A stretch of 64,000 bases of DNA from CAVOAK01 sp965217615 (GCA_965217615.1 CBDCIT010000008.1:1-64000), one strand, 5' to 3'; numbered from the stretch's first letter, positions 55,188 through 64,000 are shown. Program-made: numbers and translations. Notes: generated by a model from the sequence alone, not told the origin.

Positions 55188-55582
55188 AGGCGGAAGGAAG
55201 GCACGATTCGGCTGTAACCTCCTTATGGCGTAGTCCGGTTTGTGTCAATTGCCGACATCTAGACTAGGTCGAAAATTTGTCCGCTATTAGCCATATAGCA
55301 GTCGTGATGTTGGCGTTCTTGTGACGGCCGCATTGCGTGAGAGTGCGGATCGCGAACATCGAGTCTGCGGAGTTGCAAGCTCGTCCCGGGCTCGGTCAGA
55401 AAGCCAAGGAACTCAAACTTGGCTGGTTGAATGCGCCTTTCACAGGCGCGCAAAGCGTTCGGTCAGGAGCGCATAGAAACGCACCGCGTCGGCCTGATCC
55501 ATTACCAGGCAGTTGGGTGCTGCCTCACCCACCCCCCACCAGGTCGACCACCGTCTCGCCGATGGTCCGCTCCGAGGCGGCC
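55188..55582. other. Intergenic, with a degenerate palindromic repeat
   Basis: About 400 bases without a gene. At 55272-55312 TTGTCCGCTATTAGCCATAT followed by AGCAGTC is a worn copy of the dispersed palindrome. The rest carries no feature I can support. Confidence 0.45.
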
Positions 55583-57031
55583 TCAGGACCGTCGCGGACC
55601 ATCGACGCTGTAGACTCTGCTGGTGAAGGAGTCCGCAAGCCGCCCCAGTTCCGGGCCGAGCATACGAATTTCCTCGATCTTCGGCACATGTCCGCGCACA
55701 TCGGCTGCGAAGTCGGCGAGCGGTAGCGGCACTGGGCGCTCCGTCACTTCCAGCGCGTGCAGCGCCGTCACCGCGAGGAGCGCGAGCGACGCGTCGAGGC
55801 AGCGTCCCGCTTCGCGTTCTCCCAGCCATGCCGATTGGGTCGGCGTCTTTAAGTCGGTCTGGCCGAAGCCGCCGCTTTCGCTGCCGGGAATGAAGGTACG
55901 CTGGGCCGCCCGGCGCGCGCGCTCGACATAACCGACCTGGATCTGGGCGAGATAGCGCACCGGCCCTTCCACATCACCGGTGGTCAGCCAATGGGGCAGG
56001 CCCGAGACCGCGCCGTCCTGCAATTTTGACGTTTGGCGCTCGCCGACAAGGCAGAGGTCGGCCCAGCACGCCGCGAGTTCGTTGAGCACCGAATAGCTCA
56101 TGGCGTTGTGCCACCCTGAACTGTGGAGAAGCCGGCCAAGCGGATGGTCGCCATCGGGCGGCAGGTAGATCGGATTGTCGACCGCGGCCGCGAGCGCCTC
56201 GTCGGCGGCCTTCTCCGCTTCCGCGACAGCGCGAAAGACCCGCGCGAGGATCCGCGTCAACGCGCGGAAGCTAACCGGCGCGTGGTAAGTCCGCCGCTCG
56301 GGGGCCGCTCCTGCTAGATAACGATTCAACGTCTCGGCCGCGGCGATGTCGTGGTCGCCGCCCCACAGCCGGGCGAGTGCGACGTCGTAATGCTCGAGCG
56401 GCGACTGGAACGCTTCGATCGAAAGCGCGAACACCTTAACCGCGAGCGCAAGGCGCCGGGTCGCGGCGATGGTCGTGTCGGTTAGGACCGCAGTGATACT
56501 GCCGGTTCCGTTGAGCAGCGCATTCGATTCCTTCACTTGCAGGTCATAGTCAAGAAACAGGTCGGAAAACGTGTGCGTCATAATATGGATCTGGCCCGCG
56601 CCGTCGTTGTTGTCGGCCGGCACCTCCGGCAACGGCCGCCCGTCGAGCATGGCGGCAACGGCTTGCGCCAGCTTCGGCGTGACGGCGGCATGACCCTCAA
56701 CGAAGGTCGCAAGCTTGGACAACACGATGGTCCGGACGACACGTTCGGGCAACGGGTCGCCGAACAATACAGCCGAAGCGAAGGGCTTGCGCTGCGCCTG
56801 CCGGGCACGGCCCGCGTCGTCCAGCTGGGTCTTGGCGGCCTGATTAAAGCCCGATGTCACGCCGTAGACGAACATCGACGGATCGCTTTCGATGAGTGCC
56901 AGAAAGCTGCGGCGGCATTCATCGATGCGCGCGAGCGCCGCCTTGCTCAACACCACATCCTCACCTTGCCAGGCGACGCGGTATGCAGTCTCGAGGTTTA
57001 TGTCGGCGCGGTGTTCAAGAGTAACCGTCAT
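55583..57031 (-). CDS. Aromatic amino acid lyase homologue lacking the MIO tripeptide
   Basis: 482 residues, HAL/PAL superfamily by fold landmarks: YGVTSGFNQ (the YGV.TGFG loop with catalytic Tyr), QVKESNALLNGTGS (the KEGLALINGT segment), LLHSSGWHNAMSYSVLNELA (SGGNFH.Q helix), DNPIYLPPDGD (DNP motif). The ASG that cyclises to the MIO electrophile is absent: its region reads PADNNDGAGQIHIMTH and is ~25 residues shorter than normal. QDxYSxR is also missing. The frame is intact with good codon usage, so it is a real gene but not a canonical ammonia lyase. Function unknown; neighbours suggest nitrogen or aromatic catabolism. Confidence 0.82.
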   Translation of the reverse strand: MTVTLEHRADINLETAYRVAWQGEDVVLSKAALARIDECRRSFLALIESDPSMFVYGVTSGFNQAAKTQLDDAGRARQAQRKPFASAVLFGDPLPERVVRTIVLSKLATFVEGHAAVTPKLAQAVAAMLDGRPLPEVPADNNDGAGQIHIMTHTFSDLFLDYDLQVKESNALLNGTGSITAVLTDTTIAATRRLALAVKVFALSIEAFQSPLEHYDVALARLWGGDHDIAAAETLNRYLAGAAPERRTYHAPVSFRALTRILARVFRAVAEAEKAADEALAAAVDNPIYLPPDGDHPLGRLLHSSGWHNAMSYSVLNELAACWADLCLVGERQTSKLQDGAVSGLPHWLTTGDVEGPVRYLAQIQVGYVERARRAAQRTFIPGSESGGFGQTDLKTPTQSAWLGEREAGRCLDASLALLAVTALHALEVTERPVPLPLADFAADVRGHVPKIEEIRMLGPELGRLADSFTSRVYSVDGPRRS

Positions 57032-57187
57032 GGGTCAATTCCTCGGATGTCTGCGTAGGTGTGTTGGTTTTGGCACAATAGTGCCATCCGCACTCTGGAT
57101 CAGAGCACAAATAAATGATGACGACCCGTGCTGCACGACAAGCCATCACAACGCGGTACCGCGCTCGATCTGATGGGCCAGGGCTCG

Positions 57188-57262
57188 AATGTCCGCCTTG
57201 GGTCAAAAGCAGATGGTCTCCGGCCTCGTGACGATAGTCCGCTTCTAGCCAAGAGCGGACCA
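57188..57262. repeat. Dispersed palindromic repeat, copy e
   Basis: GAATGTCCGCCTTGGGTCAA, AAGCAGA, then AGTCCGCTTCTAGCCAAGAG with CGGAC. Two-arm form, upstream of the aromatic-lyase homologue. Confidence 0.65.
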
Positions 57263-58309
57263 AGGACTCGCCCGAAATGGATGAATGGGCTCGATTTAGT
57301 GTCTACGGACGTTCCCCCTCGAATCCGTTCAAATCAGCTTTAGTATCCTGCGCATTTGCGGCCAACCTCAAAGGGGCGGCCGCGTCATCAGGGTCTGACG
57401 AGGGCGCGCACTTGTTGCATCAGTGCTTTGGCAAGAAGCGTCCCCTCCCTCAAACCAAAGCATCGATGACCATGTTCTGGAAACGGTGGACGTGTCCCTC
57501 CCAATATGGAGAAAACTGTACATCGTCTGCCACGTGCGATGCGCGGGCGATCTGCTGCACCGCCATGATCCCGTAATCCTGATTGCGGATCCCATCCAGC
57601 GCGGTGGGCGATCGAGACTCACCCAACCACTGATCGAGTAGCGCCTCTCGGCGTTCCGCGAAGTCGGGATTGCTGGCTGCCTCGCCCACGAAGCACCACG
57701 CCATATTCGCCTGGGTCCGGCCAGGAGCGAGCGGGGTGTAAATGGCAGGTGCCATATAACTCGGTTGCATCGCCACTGTGGTATTGGGAAAGATGTGCAA
57801 CAAAGTTCTTATGCATTTGGATGGCCAAGATCCCGGAATGTGTGGCAAGTCAAAATCGAGTGTCGGTGTGCGTTTCGTCTTTTCCTCACGCGATACGAGG
57901 CCGGAACAGCAGCCTTCTGCCGGCATGTCGAAATACTCGTTGGTTATCTTCTCCGTCGTGCCGCCTTCCAGCTTTTTTAGCTCGATGATGCGCTTGTGAA
58001 CCCGGACCGAGTGATAGTTTTCCCAATTATCTGCCAGCAGTTTCCAATTCGCATCGAACTCCCAATATTCCCTGTGGCCCGAGCTCAGGGAGTCGAGATC
58101 GTAATCAGCCAACAATTCCTCTGCAGGGCGGATGTATTCCTCGAGCGGCGGCGCATTGCCCTCGAGATTGACGTAAATAAAGTCGTACCAGACCCCACTG
58201 CGGACTGGAACAAGGCCGTTCTTGGACTTTTCGACCCCGCTGTTGACCTGACCCCCAAAACTTGGTCCAGGCCGAATGTTAGGCTAGGACTGTTTGAACG
58301 GAGGTCAGG

Positions 58310-58588
58310 ATGCCACGTAAACGACATACCGCGGAACAGGTTATCGGTAAGCTACGGGAGGCGGAGGTTAGCCTGTCGGGCGGCCAAACGGTACCTGCGG
58401 TTTGCAGGACCTTGGGTGTTTCGGAACAGACGTATTACCGTTGGCGCAAGGAGTACGGCGGCCTAAAGATTGAGCAGGCACGGCGCTTCAAGGAGCTCGA
58501 GCGGGAGAATCTGCGGCTGAGACGAGCTGTCGCTGATCTGACGCTGGATAAGCTGATTCTGAAGGAAGCCGCTGAGGGAAACTTCTAA
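58310..58588 (+). CDS. IS407-group transposase OrfA, copy 3
   Basis: Identical to the product at 1607-1885. Slippery heptamer GGGAAAC at 58576-58582 and the following 7-bp stem at 58588-58609 are conserved, so the OrfAB fusion should be made. Confidence 0.93.
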   Translation: MPRKRHTAEQVIGKLREAEVSLSGGQTVPAVCRTLGVSEQTYYRWRKEYGGLKIEQARRFKELERENLRLRRAVADLTLDKLILKEAAEGNF

Positions 58589-58653
58589 GCCCCGAGCGCC
58601 GCCGGGGCTATGTTCAGCACATCTCCACGCGGCATGCCCTGCCCGAGCGTCGG

Positions 58654-59490
58654 GTGTGCCGGGTCATTGGGCAACCACGCTCGACGCAACGCTATCGGCG
58701 TGTCGAGGCTGACGATGAGGCGGCGTTGACCGCGGCCATTGTGCGGCTGGCCAGCGCGTACGGTCGCTACGGCTATCGCCGGATCACGGCGCTGCTCCGC
58801 GGCGAGGGCTGGTACGTGAACCACAAGCGGGTCGAACGCATCTGGCGACGGGAGGGACTGAAGGTGCCTGCAAAACAACCAAAGAGGGGCCGGCTATGGC
58901 TCAACGATGGGTCCTGCATCCGTCTGCGTCCGAACTGGCCGCACCATGTCTGGGCCTATGACTTCGTCATGGCTCGCACACACGATGGCAGGGCATTCCG
59001 CATGCTGACCATCATCGACGAGTACACTCGGGAGTGCCTGGCAATCGACGTCGCACGACGGCTGCGATCCGACGACGTGCTGTATCGCCTTGCCGCGCTG
59101 TTCGTCGATCGTGGCCCGCCGGACCACATCCGCTCGGATAATGGTGCCGAGTTCACTGCCACGGCCGTCCGTGAGTGGCTGGCGCGGGTCGGTGTGAAGA
59201 CGCTCTACATCGAACCGGGCAGTCCCTGGGAGAACGGCTACAACGAGTCATTCAACGGCAAGCTCCGGGACGAGCTGCTCAACGGCGAAATCTTCTACTC
59301 GCTCAAGGAGGCCCAGGTGCTGATCGAGCGATGGCGGCAGCACTACAACACGGTCAGACCACACAGTGCGCTGGGCTACAGACCCCCGGCGCCAGTGACC
59401 ATCGCGCCTAACCGGACTGATCCGGCTTGCGCTATGGATGGGCTCCAGCCGGATCAGCCCTTCCCAATCACCGTGCCAAGACTAACATAG
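58654..59490 (+). CDS. IS407-group transposase OrfB, copy 3
   Basis: Identical to the integrase-core protein at 1951-2787, with all catalytic residues. Probably the currently active source copy, given the clean target duplication. Confidence 0.93.
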   Translation: MCRVIGQPRSTQRYRRVEADDEAALTAAIVRLASAYGRYGYRRITALLRGEGWYVNHKRVERIWRREGLKVPAKQPKRGRLWLNDGSCIRLRPNWPHHVWAYDFVMARTHDGRAFRMLTIIDEYTRECLAIDVARRLRSDDVLYRLAALFVDRGPPDHIRSDNGAEFTATAVREWLARVGVKTLYIEPGSPWENGYNESFNGKLRDELLNGEIFYSLKEAQVLIERWRQHYNTVRPHSALGYRPPAPVTIAPNRTDPACAMDGLQPDQPFPITVPRLT

Positions 59491-60106
59491 CGATTGGCAC
59501 ATACATTGGGGGCAGGCCACTGTCTCTGGCGTTCTTCGTGCCATCCCAATAGGGCGTCGCCTTCAGCTTGCCGTCCAAACCATAGGTCCAGGCGTGATAG
59601 GGACATTGCAGATTGGAGAGTCCCTTCGCCGGCTCGCGCAAGACCAGCGCCGCACGGTGACGACAGACATTGTGGAAGGCCCTGATCTCACCCTTCTTGT
59701 CGCGCAGTACGATGATCGGCAGGCCCGCCACCGTCACTGGGATTGCGTCGCCGGGCTCGGGAATTTGGTGGGTGAAAGCGACACCCATCCAGGTCCGCGG
59801 GAAAAGGCGCTCCTGTTCCAGTTTGAAAAATTCTTCGCTCGTATAAGCGGCCGTCGGCAGGCCCCTTGCGTGCTCGATGGGTCGCCTCAATGCCTCAATC
59901 GCGTCCTTCCCCAGGACTTCCTCTAACGTCCGCGTCATCGCGATGCCTCCCTATCAGACGGCGAAGTTCCGGCGCGAAAGTCTCCACTGGCCTCCGCAGT
60001 CACTCTTTCCATAGCAAACGAGCCGTTTGCCTCACCGTGAGCGCCAATTGGCAATCGAGGCGATCTATCCGAGCCGCCCGCCACGCTTCCCTAATCGGTC
60101 ATCAGG

Positions 60107-60502
60107 TCAGTCGCCATCTTCGATGTAGGCCATGGCTTCAACCTCGGCGGCGATCCCCTCCGCGAAAAAGCTGCCCATCCCGACCCAACCGGCCGTCGTC
60201 TTTATATCCCCGAAGACTTCGGCGTGCGCACGCGCCGCCTCTTCCCACCGCGACATGTCTTGCACATACATTCGGACCTTGAAAACGTCGGCGTAGGACG
60301 CGCCTACCTCGGCGAGTGCATCGCCAATAATGCGTAGGCATTCCTTTGTCTGCATGTAGACGTCGCCTGGATACAGGAACGTGCCGTCGGGCGCAGCCGC
60401 CGTCGTTATCCCGACGTCGACCAGTTTGCCGACGCGGACCGCTCGTGCGTAGCCGTGCTTTCCCTCCCACGGCACATCAAAGAATGCGACCTTGCGAGCC
60501 AT
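60107..60502 (-). CDS. RidA/YjgF/UK114 family protein
   Basis: 131 residues, normal RidA size. VRVGKLVDVGITTAAAPDGT, the VYMQTKECLRIIGDALAEVG segment and SYADVFKVRMYVQDM, then AEVEAMAYIED in place of the usual EIEAIA. RidA proteins hydrolyse reactive enamine/imine intermediates; rid-like genes often accompany catabolic amidases and oxygenases. Located between the Rieske pseudogene and the binding-protein pseudogene, same strand. Confidence 0.88.
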   Translation of the reverse strand: MARKVAFFDVPWEGKHGYARAVRVGKLVDVGITTAAAPDGTFLYPGDVYMQTKECLRIIGDALAEVGASYADVFKVRMYVQDMSRWEEAARAHAEVFGDIKTTAGWVGMGSFFAEGIAAEVEAMAYIEDGD

Positions 60503-60539
60503 TAACTTTTCTCCCTGTCAGATTCTTGCCACCAGGCCA

Positions 60540-60571
60540 AGAAAACCCGCCGCTGATACGAAGGGCGGGTT
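60540..60571 (-). terminator. Intrinsic terminator after the family-3 binding-protein pseudogene
   Basis: Perfect 8-bp stem AACCCGCC / GGCGGGTT with a 12-base loop, followed on the minus strand by TTCTT. It lies 24 bases past the pseudogene stop and separates it from ridA. Confidence 0.7.
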
Positions 60572-60594
60572 CCCAAGGCGAACGCGAATGATCA

Positions 60595-61460
60595 CTACTT
60601 CATGAGAAACGGGTTCTTTTCGACGTCGGCGAACCATCCCGTCGTCGTAAACCAGTAGTCGTACCGTTCCTGCAGGAAACCGCTTTTCCAGTTCAGTGTG
60701 ATCCAAGTGTTGAGGAATGTGAGGAAGTCCGGATCACCCTTCCTTATCGCGAATCCGGCGGCGTTAGGCGGAAGGGGATCGAAGCCGTCGAACGGCTTGT
60801 ACAGGGTGTCTGGATTCTGCTGGCTGAAGAAAGTCGGCTTCGGCTCGGCTGTGATGACGGCATGGGCGCGGCCCTCTATGACTTCGAGGAACGCCTGCGT
60901 GTCGTCATCGAAAAACCGCAGCTCGGACTTCGGCCACGTTCTCTTGACGGCATCGATCTGGAACGAGCCGCGTCGCAGGACGAACACCACGCCGTCCCGG
61001 TCGAAATCCTTGTAGGACGTCCACCCAGGTGCGAGCTTCTTGCTGGCCGCGACGCCGCTGCCGTAAAACTCGTACGGATCGCTGAAGTTCACGGCTAGGG
61101 CGCGCTTGGGACGGATTGCGATGCCAGTCATGATGGCGTCGAACTTTCCGGCCAAGAGGGCGGGTATGATGCCGTCAAAGGAGGTTGGGATGATTTCGGT
61201 TTTCCGCCCGCATCCTCCGCAAGGCGCTTGATGACATCGATCTCGAACCCGATGAGCTCGCCCTTCTTGTCGCGGATGACCCAGGGGAAAAATGACGCAA
61301 CACCGGCCCGAAGGGTGTCCCGTCGCTTGATTTCCTCAAGTACGCTACTGGCTGCGATCTGGGCTCTCAAATCCTGAGCCACAGCTTGGCTCCAAATGCT
61401 GGCTACGCCGAGCGCGAGCAATGCTACGACCGGCATAAGAATTGATCTGCCATGTTTCAT
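60595..61460 (-). pseudogene. ABC substrate-binding protein, family 3, one frameshift
   Basis: Paralogue of the protein at 52219-53097. Signal peptide RSILMPVVALLALGVASIWS; then LRAGVASFFPWVIRDKKGEL, IGFEIDVIKRLAEDAG; a 1-base deletion near 61195 changes frame and the homology resumes at AGKFDAIMTGIAIRPKRALA, VNFSDPYEFYGSGVAAS through WFTTTGWFADVEKNPFLMK. Total length 866 bases, one short of 289 codons. Likely inactive. Confidence 0.88.
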
Positions 61461-61632
61461 GATACCGCTACCTCCCAGTTTCGCGTGACCGCGGCCGCTG
61501 GTGATAGAAGCTGACTCCGGCAATTTCTCGTGCCCAGGCGGTCACGATGACCCGTTATTTTCGAAATTAAAGCTGGCACGAAATCGTAGCATAACTGTTC
61601 GCTCACCCGTTCGCAATTTTGAAGCGGACGAC

Positions 61633-63026
61633 GGCTGTGTCTCGAAAGTGGTGGAAATTTGAGGATGGCGTAATCTCCGGGTGACAAGACAACCACCCAA
61701 CCGGCGGCTAGCACCGCCAAGGAGATCACGCCATGAAGAACACTACCGAGACTTCCGCGCTTTCGCTACTGGCCAATGACGCCGGCTATGATCCGCTCGA
61801 GGACCGGCTGCGGGAGAACATCAGATCCACGATCGAGGCCGTTTTTGAGGAGGAACTTGCGCAGTTTCTCGGGCGCTGCCGATACGGTCGAGAGGACGCG
61901 CTTCGGCAAGGGTATCGGAACGGGCACCGGGAGCGGCAACTGACGGGGACATTCGGGACCGAGAGGGTGAGCGTGCCGCGTGCACGGATCGTTGAGGAAG
62001 ACGGTCGGGCGTCGGAATGGCGTTCGCGGGCGCTGCCGCGCTACCAGCGGCTGACCAGAAAGGCCGAGGCGCTGATCGCTTCGGTGTATCTGTCCGGAAC
62101 CAACACGCGGCGGGTGAAACGCGCGCTGTTCGGGCTCTTCCGGGGTGCTGTGAGCAAGGACGTTGTGAGCCGGGCGTGGCGCAAGGTGAAGGTCGATTGG
62201 GACGCCTGGTGCAGCCGTGGCCTCGCGGATGAGGATATCGTTCGGCTGATCCTTGACGGTACTGTGATCAAGACCCGACTGGATCGCAAGGCCACCAACA
62301 TCTCGGTTCTCGCGGCTATAGGGGTGCGCCGGGATGGCCAGAAGGTCTTGCTTTCGATCGGGAATATGGGCGGAGAAAGCCAGACGGCGTGGCGCCAGTT
62401 CCTCGACGACCTTGATGTGCGTGGACTGAAACGGCCCGGGTTTGTCATCGTCGATGGCGCGCCGGGACTGGAGGCGGCTCTGTCGGCGCTTTGGGGCGAT
62501 GACCTTCCCGTTCAACGCTGCACCGTGCACAAGCACCGCAACCTTCTGGGTCATGCTCCCAAACACATGCATGACGAGCTGAGCGAAGATTACCGCGATA
62601 TGATCTATGCCGACACTGCCTCCGAGGTGGAAACCCGCCGCAAGGCGTTTGTCCGCAAGTGGCGGCTGAAATGCAGGGCCGTCGCGGACAGCCTCGCAGA
62701 AGCGGGCGACAAGCTCTTTACCTTCACGCGCCTGTCCAAGAGCCAATGGAAATCAGCCCGAACGACCAACGCCATTGAGCGTCTCAACGAGGAGTTCAAG
62801 CGCCGGATCAAAACACAGACCGTGCTGCCGTGTCCCGAAACAGTGCCGATGCTCCTCTGGGCGCTCCTCGCTTCCGGCCAAATCCAGATGCGCAAAGTCG
62901 ATGGATGGGAAACCCTCGATCAGCTAATCGCCGACGAAACCCTTGACCGAGCGGCCTGACCGCCGCAAAACTCAGCCCGCTCGGAGAGGCGCCAAAACCA
63001 ATTTCCACCACTTTCGAGACACAACC
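61633..63026 (+). mobile_element. IS256-family element with 8-bp duplication
   Basis: Inverted repeats GG(C/T)TGTGTCTCGAAAGT at both ends; target duplication CGGACGAC at 61625-61632 and 63027-63034. 1394 bp, one gene. The clean duplication and intact gene mark it as recent. IS256 also gives 8-9 bp duplications, the same size as around the cassette at 49711. Confidence 0.92.
61733..62959 (+). CDS. IS256-family (Mutator-type) transposase
   Basis: 408 residues. FGTERVSVPRARI start of the family, catalytic Asp in LILDGTVIKTRLD, FVIVDGAPGLEAAL with the second Asp, CTVHKHRNLLGHAPKHMHDE (conserved C-x2-H), and the Glu region ARTTNAIERLNEEFKRRIKT. ATG 61733. Intact. Confidence 0.93.
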   Translation: MKNTTETSALSLLANDAGYDPLEDRLRENIRSTIEAVFEEELAQFLGRCRYGREDALRQGYRNGHRERQLTGTFGTERVSVPRARIVEEDGRASEWRSRALPRYQRLTRKAEALIASVYLSGTNTRRVKRALFGLFRGAVSKDVVSRAWRKVKVDWDAWCSRGLADEDIVRLILDGTVIKTRLDRKATNISVLAAIGVRRDGQKVLLSIGNMGGESQTAWRQFLDDLDVRGLKRPGFVIVDGAPGLEAALSALWGDDLPVQRCTVHKHRNLLGHAPKHMHDELSEDYRDMIYADTASEVETRRKAFVRKWRLKCRAVADSLAEAGDKLFTFTRLSKSQWKSARTTNAIERLNEEFKRRIKTQTVLPCPETVPMLLWALLASGQIQMRKVDGWETLDQLIADETLDRAA

Positions 63027-63034
63027 CGGACGAC

Positions 63035-63340
63035 CACCCACTGCGGACGCCAAAATCATGATTCTGGGCCTCACCCTGTGGCAGAAGGCCGTGTTTCCAT
63101 TAGGCAACCTAGAAAAGGCCCCGTCAATTTTGCGAGACCCTGAATACGTAGATACAAGAGTCACATGATAGTGAGGCGTAACCGCTCACTTGGCAGGCTG
63201 AACAAGCCCTGCAGACGAACTAGGAATTGACGCACGCGCTTGCTTTGCCTCAGCGCCATTGTTGGCGCGGCGAGCCTCCACGGGGCACCAGAGAGTCTTC
63301 CAAGAACGAGTGTGTTAAATCATCAGATTCCATGCGTTCG
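63035..63340. other. Intergenic after the IS256 element
   Basis: About 300 bases with no convincing gene; short open frames on the minus strand have no recognised product. Confidence 0.4.
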
Positions 63341-63415
63341 AATGTCCGCTTTTGGTCATAAGCGGACGTTTCCTCAACTTGCGATGTTGGTCCGCTTACA
63401 GCCGGGAGCAACATT
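63341..63415. repeat. Dispersed palindromic repeat, copy f
   Basis: AATGTCCGCTTTTGGTCATA, AGCGGACGTT, then GATGTTGGTCCGCTTACAGC and ACATT. Good two-arm copy, giving the often-seen spurious peptide MSAFGHKRTF. Confidence 0.7.
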
Positions 63416-63814
63416 CAGCATCAATGTACCGTTCCATCCGTTCCTTTGTTCACCAACTCAATCACCGACTTCAGGATCGCCCTCACATAGAAAAGCGCGG
63501 CTCATCGAGTATGCATTTGGCCATTACAACGTTCCCAGCCTGATCGTGATACCAACGTCAATTTAAGCGGGATGGTCGACCAGAAGGGAAAGAGGCACCT
63601 GTTCACTCGGCAATGCAAGCGAGTGAAATGTTGGACACTGGCGACCTGGACGGGCTCGTGATCGACTTCTGGGTCATGTCGGCATGCAAAAAATGGGACG
63701 AGGCAGCGCCGCACTATGCACTCCACGCATGTCCGGCATCAGGACAAGGCGGCTGTCGGATAGTGCCGAAAAAGCTGGTGCCGAGTTCGGTATCCTACGC
63801 CCGCGCTTCTCCAC
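63416..63814. other. Intergenic, nothing recognised
   Basis: About 400 bases between the repeat and the partial EamA gene. Short overlapping frames on the plus strand exist but are anonymous; I see no gene that I can support. Confidence 0.4.
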
Positions 63815-64000
63815 TCAGGTCTGCACAGGCGGGGTGGGCGTAATCTCCGCTGTCGCTCCTTTTGCCCTCTCGCGATAGGCGATGTAGGTGGTCGACGCAA
63901 CGATCATGGCGCCCCCGATCCATCTATAGAGATCGGGAATCTCGGCGAAGAACACAAAGCCGATCAGTGATGCCCACACCAGTTGCAGGAAGTTCAGCGA
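63815..64000 (-). CDS. EamA/DMT transporter, C-terminal part (runs off the window)
   Basis: 61 codons read from the window edge: SLNFLQLVWASLIGFVFFAE, PDLYRWIGGAMIVASTTYIA, YRERAKGATAEITPTP and stop at 63815. Matches the last two helices of the EamA family and is similar to the end of the pseudogene at 15482-16410. The remainder, with the start, is beyond position 64000. Confidence 0.85.
   Translation of the reverse strand, partial: SLNFLQLVWASLIGFVFFAEIPDLYRWIGGAMIVASTTYIAYRERAKGATAEITPTPPVQT

Larger units (their letters stand above)
58244..59519 (+). mobile_element. IS407-group IS3, copy 3 (1276 bp), with CTGT duplication
   Basis: Identical layout to copy 1. Target CTGT is duplicated at 58240-58243 and 59520-59523, the 4-bp footprint expected for IS407. 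It inserted into the Rieske gene on the opposite strand. Recent. Confidence 0.95.
57450..59938 (-). pseudogene. Rieske non-haem iron oxygenase, split by IS407 copy 3
   Basis: N-terminal part 59938-59520 (KDAIEALRRPIEHARGLPTA; Rieske ligands in CRHRA and CPYHAW), C-terminal part 58243-57450 (DNWENYHSVRVHKRI, the iron-binding H-x4-H; IHIF-type strand and QDYGIMAVQQI). Excising 58244-59519 with one CTGT gives GAC AGC GGG GTC and a 402-residue protein, an evident paralogue of the intact enzyme at 27419. The gene was whole until a recent insertion. Substrate unknown. Confidence 0.9.

Noticed and set aside
61766..62746. A long minus-strand open frame inside IS256
   Set aside because: Antisense shadow of the IS256 transposase.
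1..64000. CRISPR arrays, tRNA or rRNA genes
   Set aside because: No regularly spaced repeats and no tRNA-like cloverleaf or rRNA sequence was seen by eye; the dispersed palindromes are single and far apart.

Overview
The window reads as an accessory, IS-saturated and heavily decayed stretch of a GC-rich alphaproteobacterial genome. The lineage is inferred from overall protein style (apt, MlaE-type permease, SPINDLY-like TPR glycosyltransferase, hydantoinase and amidase catabolism, Tat-exported family-5 binding protein) and from IS families common there; I could not run a search. No rRNA, tRNA, CRISPR array or replication origin was seen.

Layout. 1-2816: IS66 and IS21 remnants cut by an IS407-group IS3 element. 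2817-5560: M19 dipeptidase-like gene, TauD-family dioxygenase, aldo/keto reductase remnant. 5580-8733: a VOC/glyoxalase gene broken by an IS5 element that is itself broken by an IS1182-like element. 8944-9261: small secreted protein. 9325-14625: four insertion sequences nested inside each other. 14626-17367: relaxase-like remnant with internal repeats, IS1380 scrap, EamA and polysaccharide-deacetylase pseudogenes. 17398-28633: a catabolic/uptake block (second M19-like gene, GST, DUF4089-amidase pair, SBP_bac_5 protein, amidase, two Dpp-like permeases, Rieske oxygenase). 28922-31826: an IS3-like element inserted exactly at the start of a ridA fragment that is fused in frame to umuC. 32183-34478: EF-hand protein, membrane proteins, IS1380 fragment. 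34526-37345: IS30 and IS110. 37346-40714: decayed DUF4011-type helicase and a truncated DUF932-like gene. 40715-47002: two inverted copies of one IS903-like element bracketing HlyD', an OGT-like pseudogene, apt and mlaE'. 47003-52040: hydantoinase hyuA and hyuB pseudogenes; hyuB carries a transposase-less cassette. 52219-61460: a second catabolic/uptake block (SBP_bac_3 protein, amidase, aromatic-lyase homologue without MIO, Rieske gene broken by IS407, RidA, second SBP_bac_3 pseudogene). 61633-63026: fresh IS256. 63815-64000: start-less end of another EamA transporter.

Working together, the intact genes point to uptake and breakdown of small nitrogenous organics: ABC binding proteins and permeases import, Rieske and TauD enzymes oxidise, amidases, dipeptidase-like proteins and hydantoinases hydrolyse, RidA removes reactive imines. 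About half of the non-IS genes are broken by single frameshifts, stops, truncations or insertions, so the region looks like a catabolic island in active decay. Three host-gene interruptions (VOC, Rieske, hyuB) and all nested elements carry target duplications; removing the inserts rejoins the reading frames, and in each nested pair with a clean second copy the reconstructed element matches that copy's length (allowing for a few indels), so the order of events can be read directly.

The best candidates for something undescribed are the 892-bp cassette with IS-like ends but no transposase (49711-50602), the MIO-less aromatic-lyase homologue (55583-57031), and the pair of M19-like proteins without the usual metal ligands.
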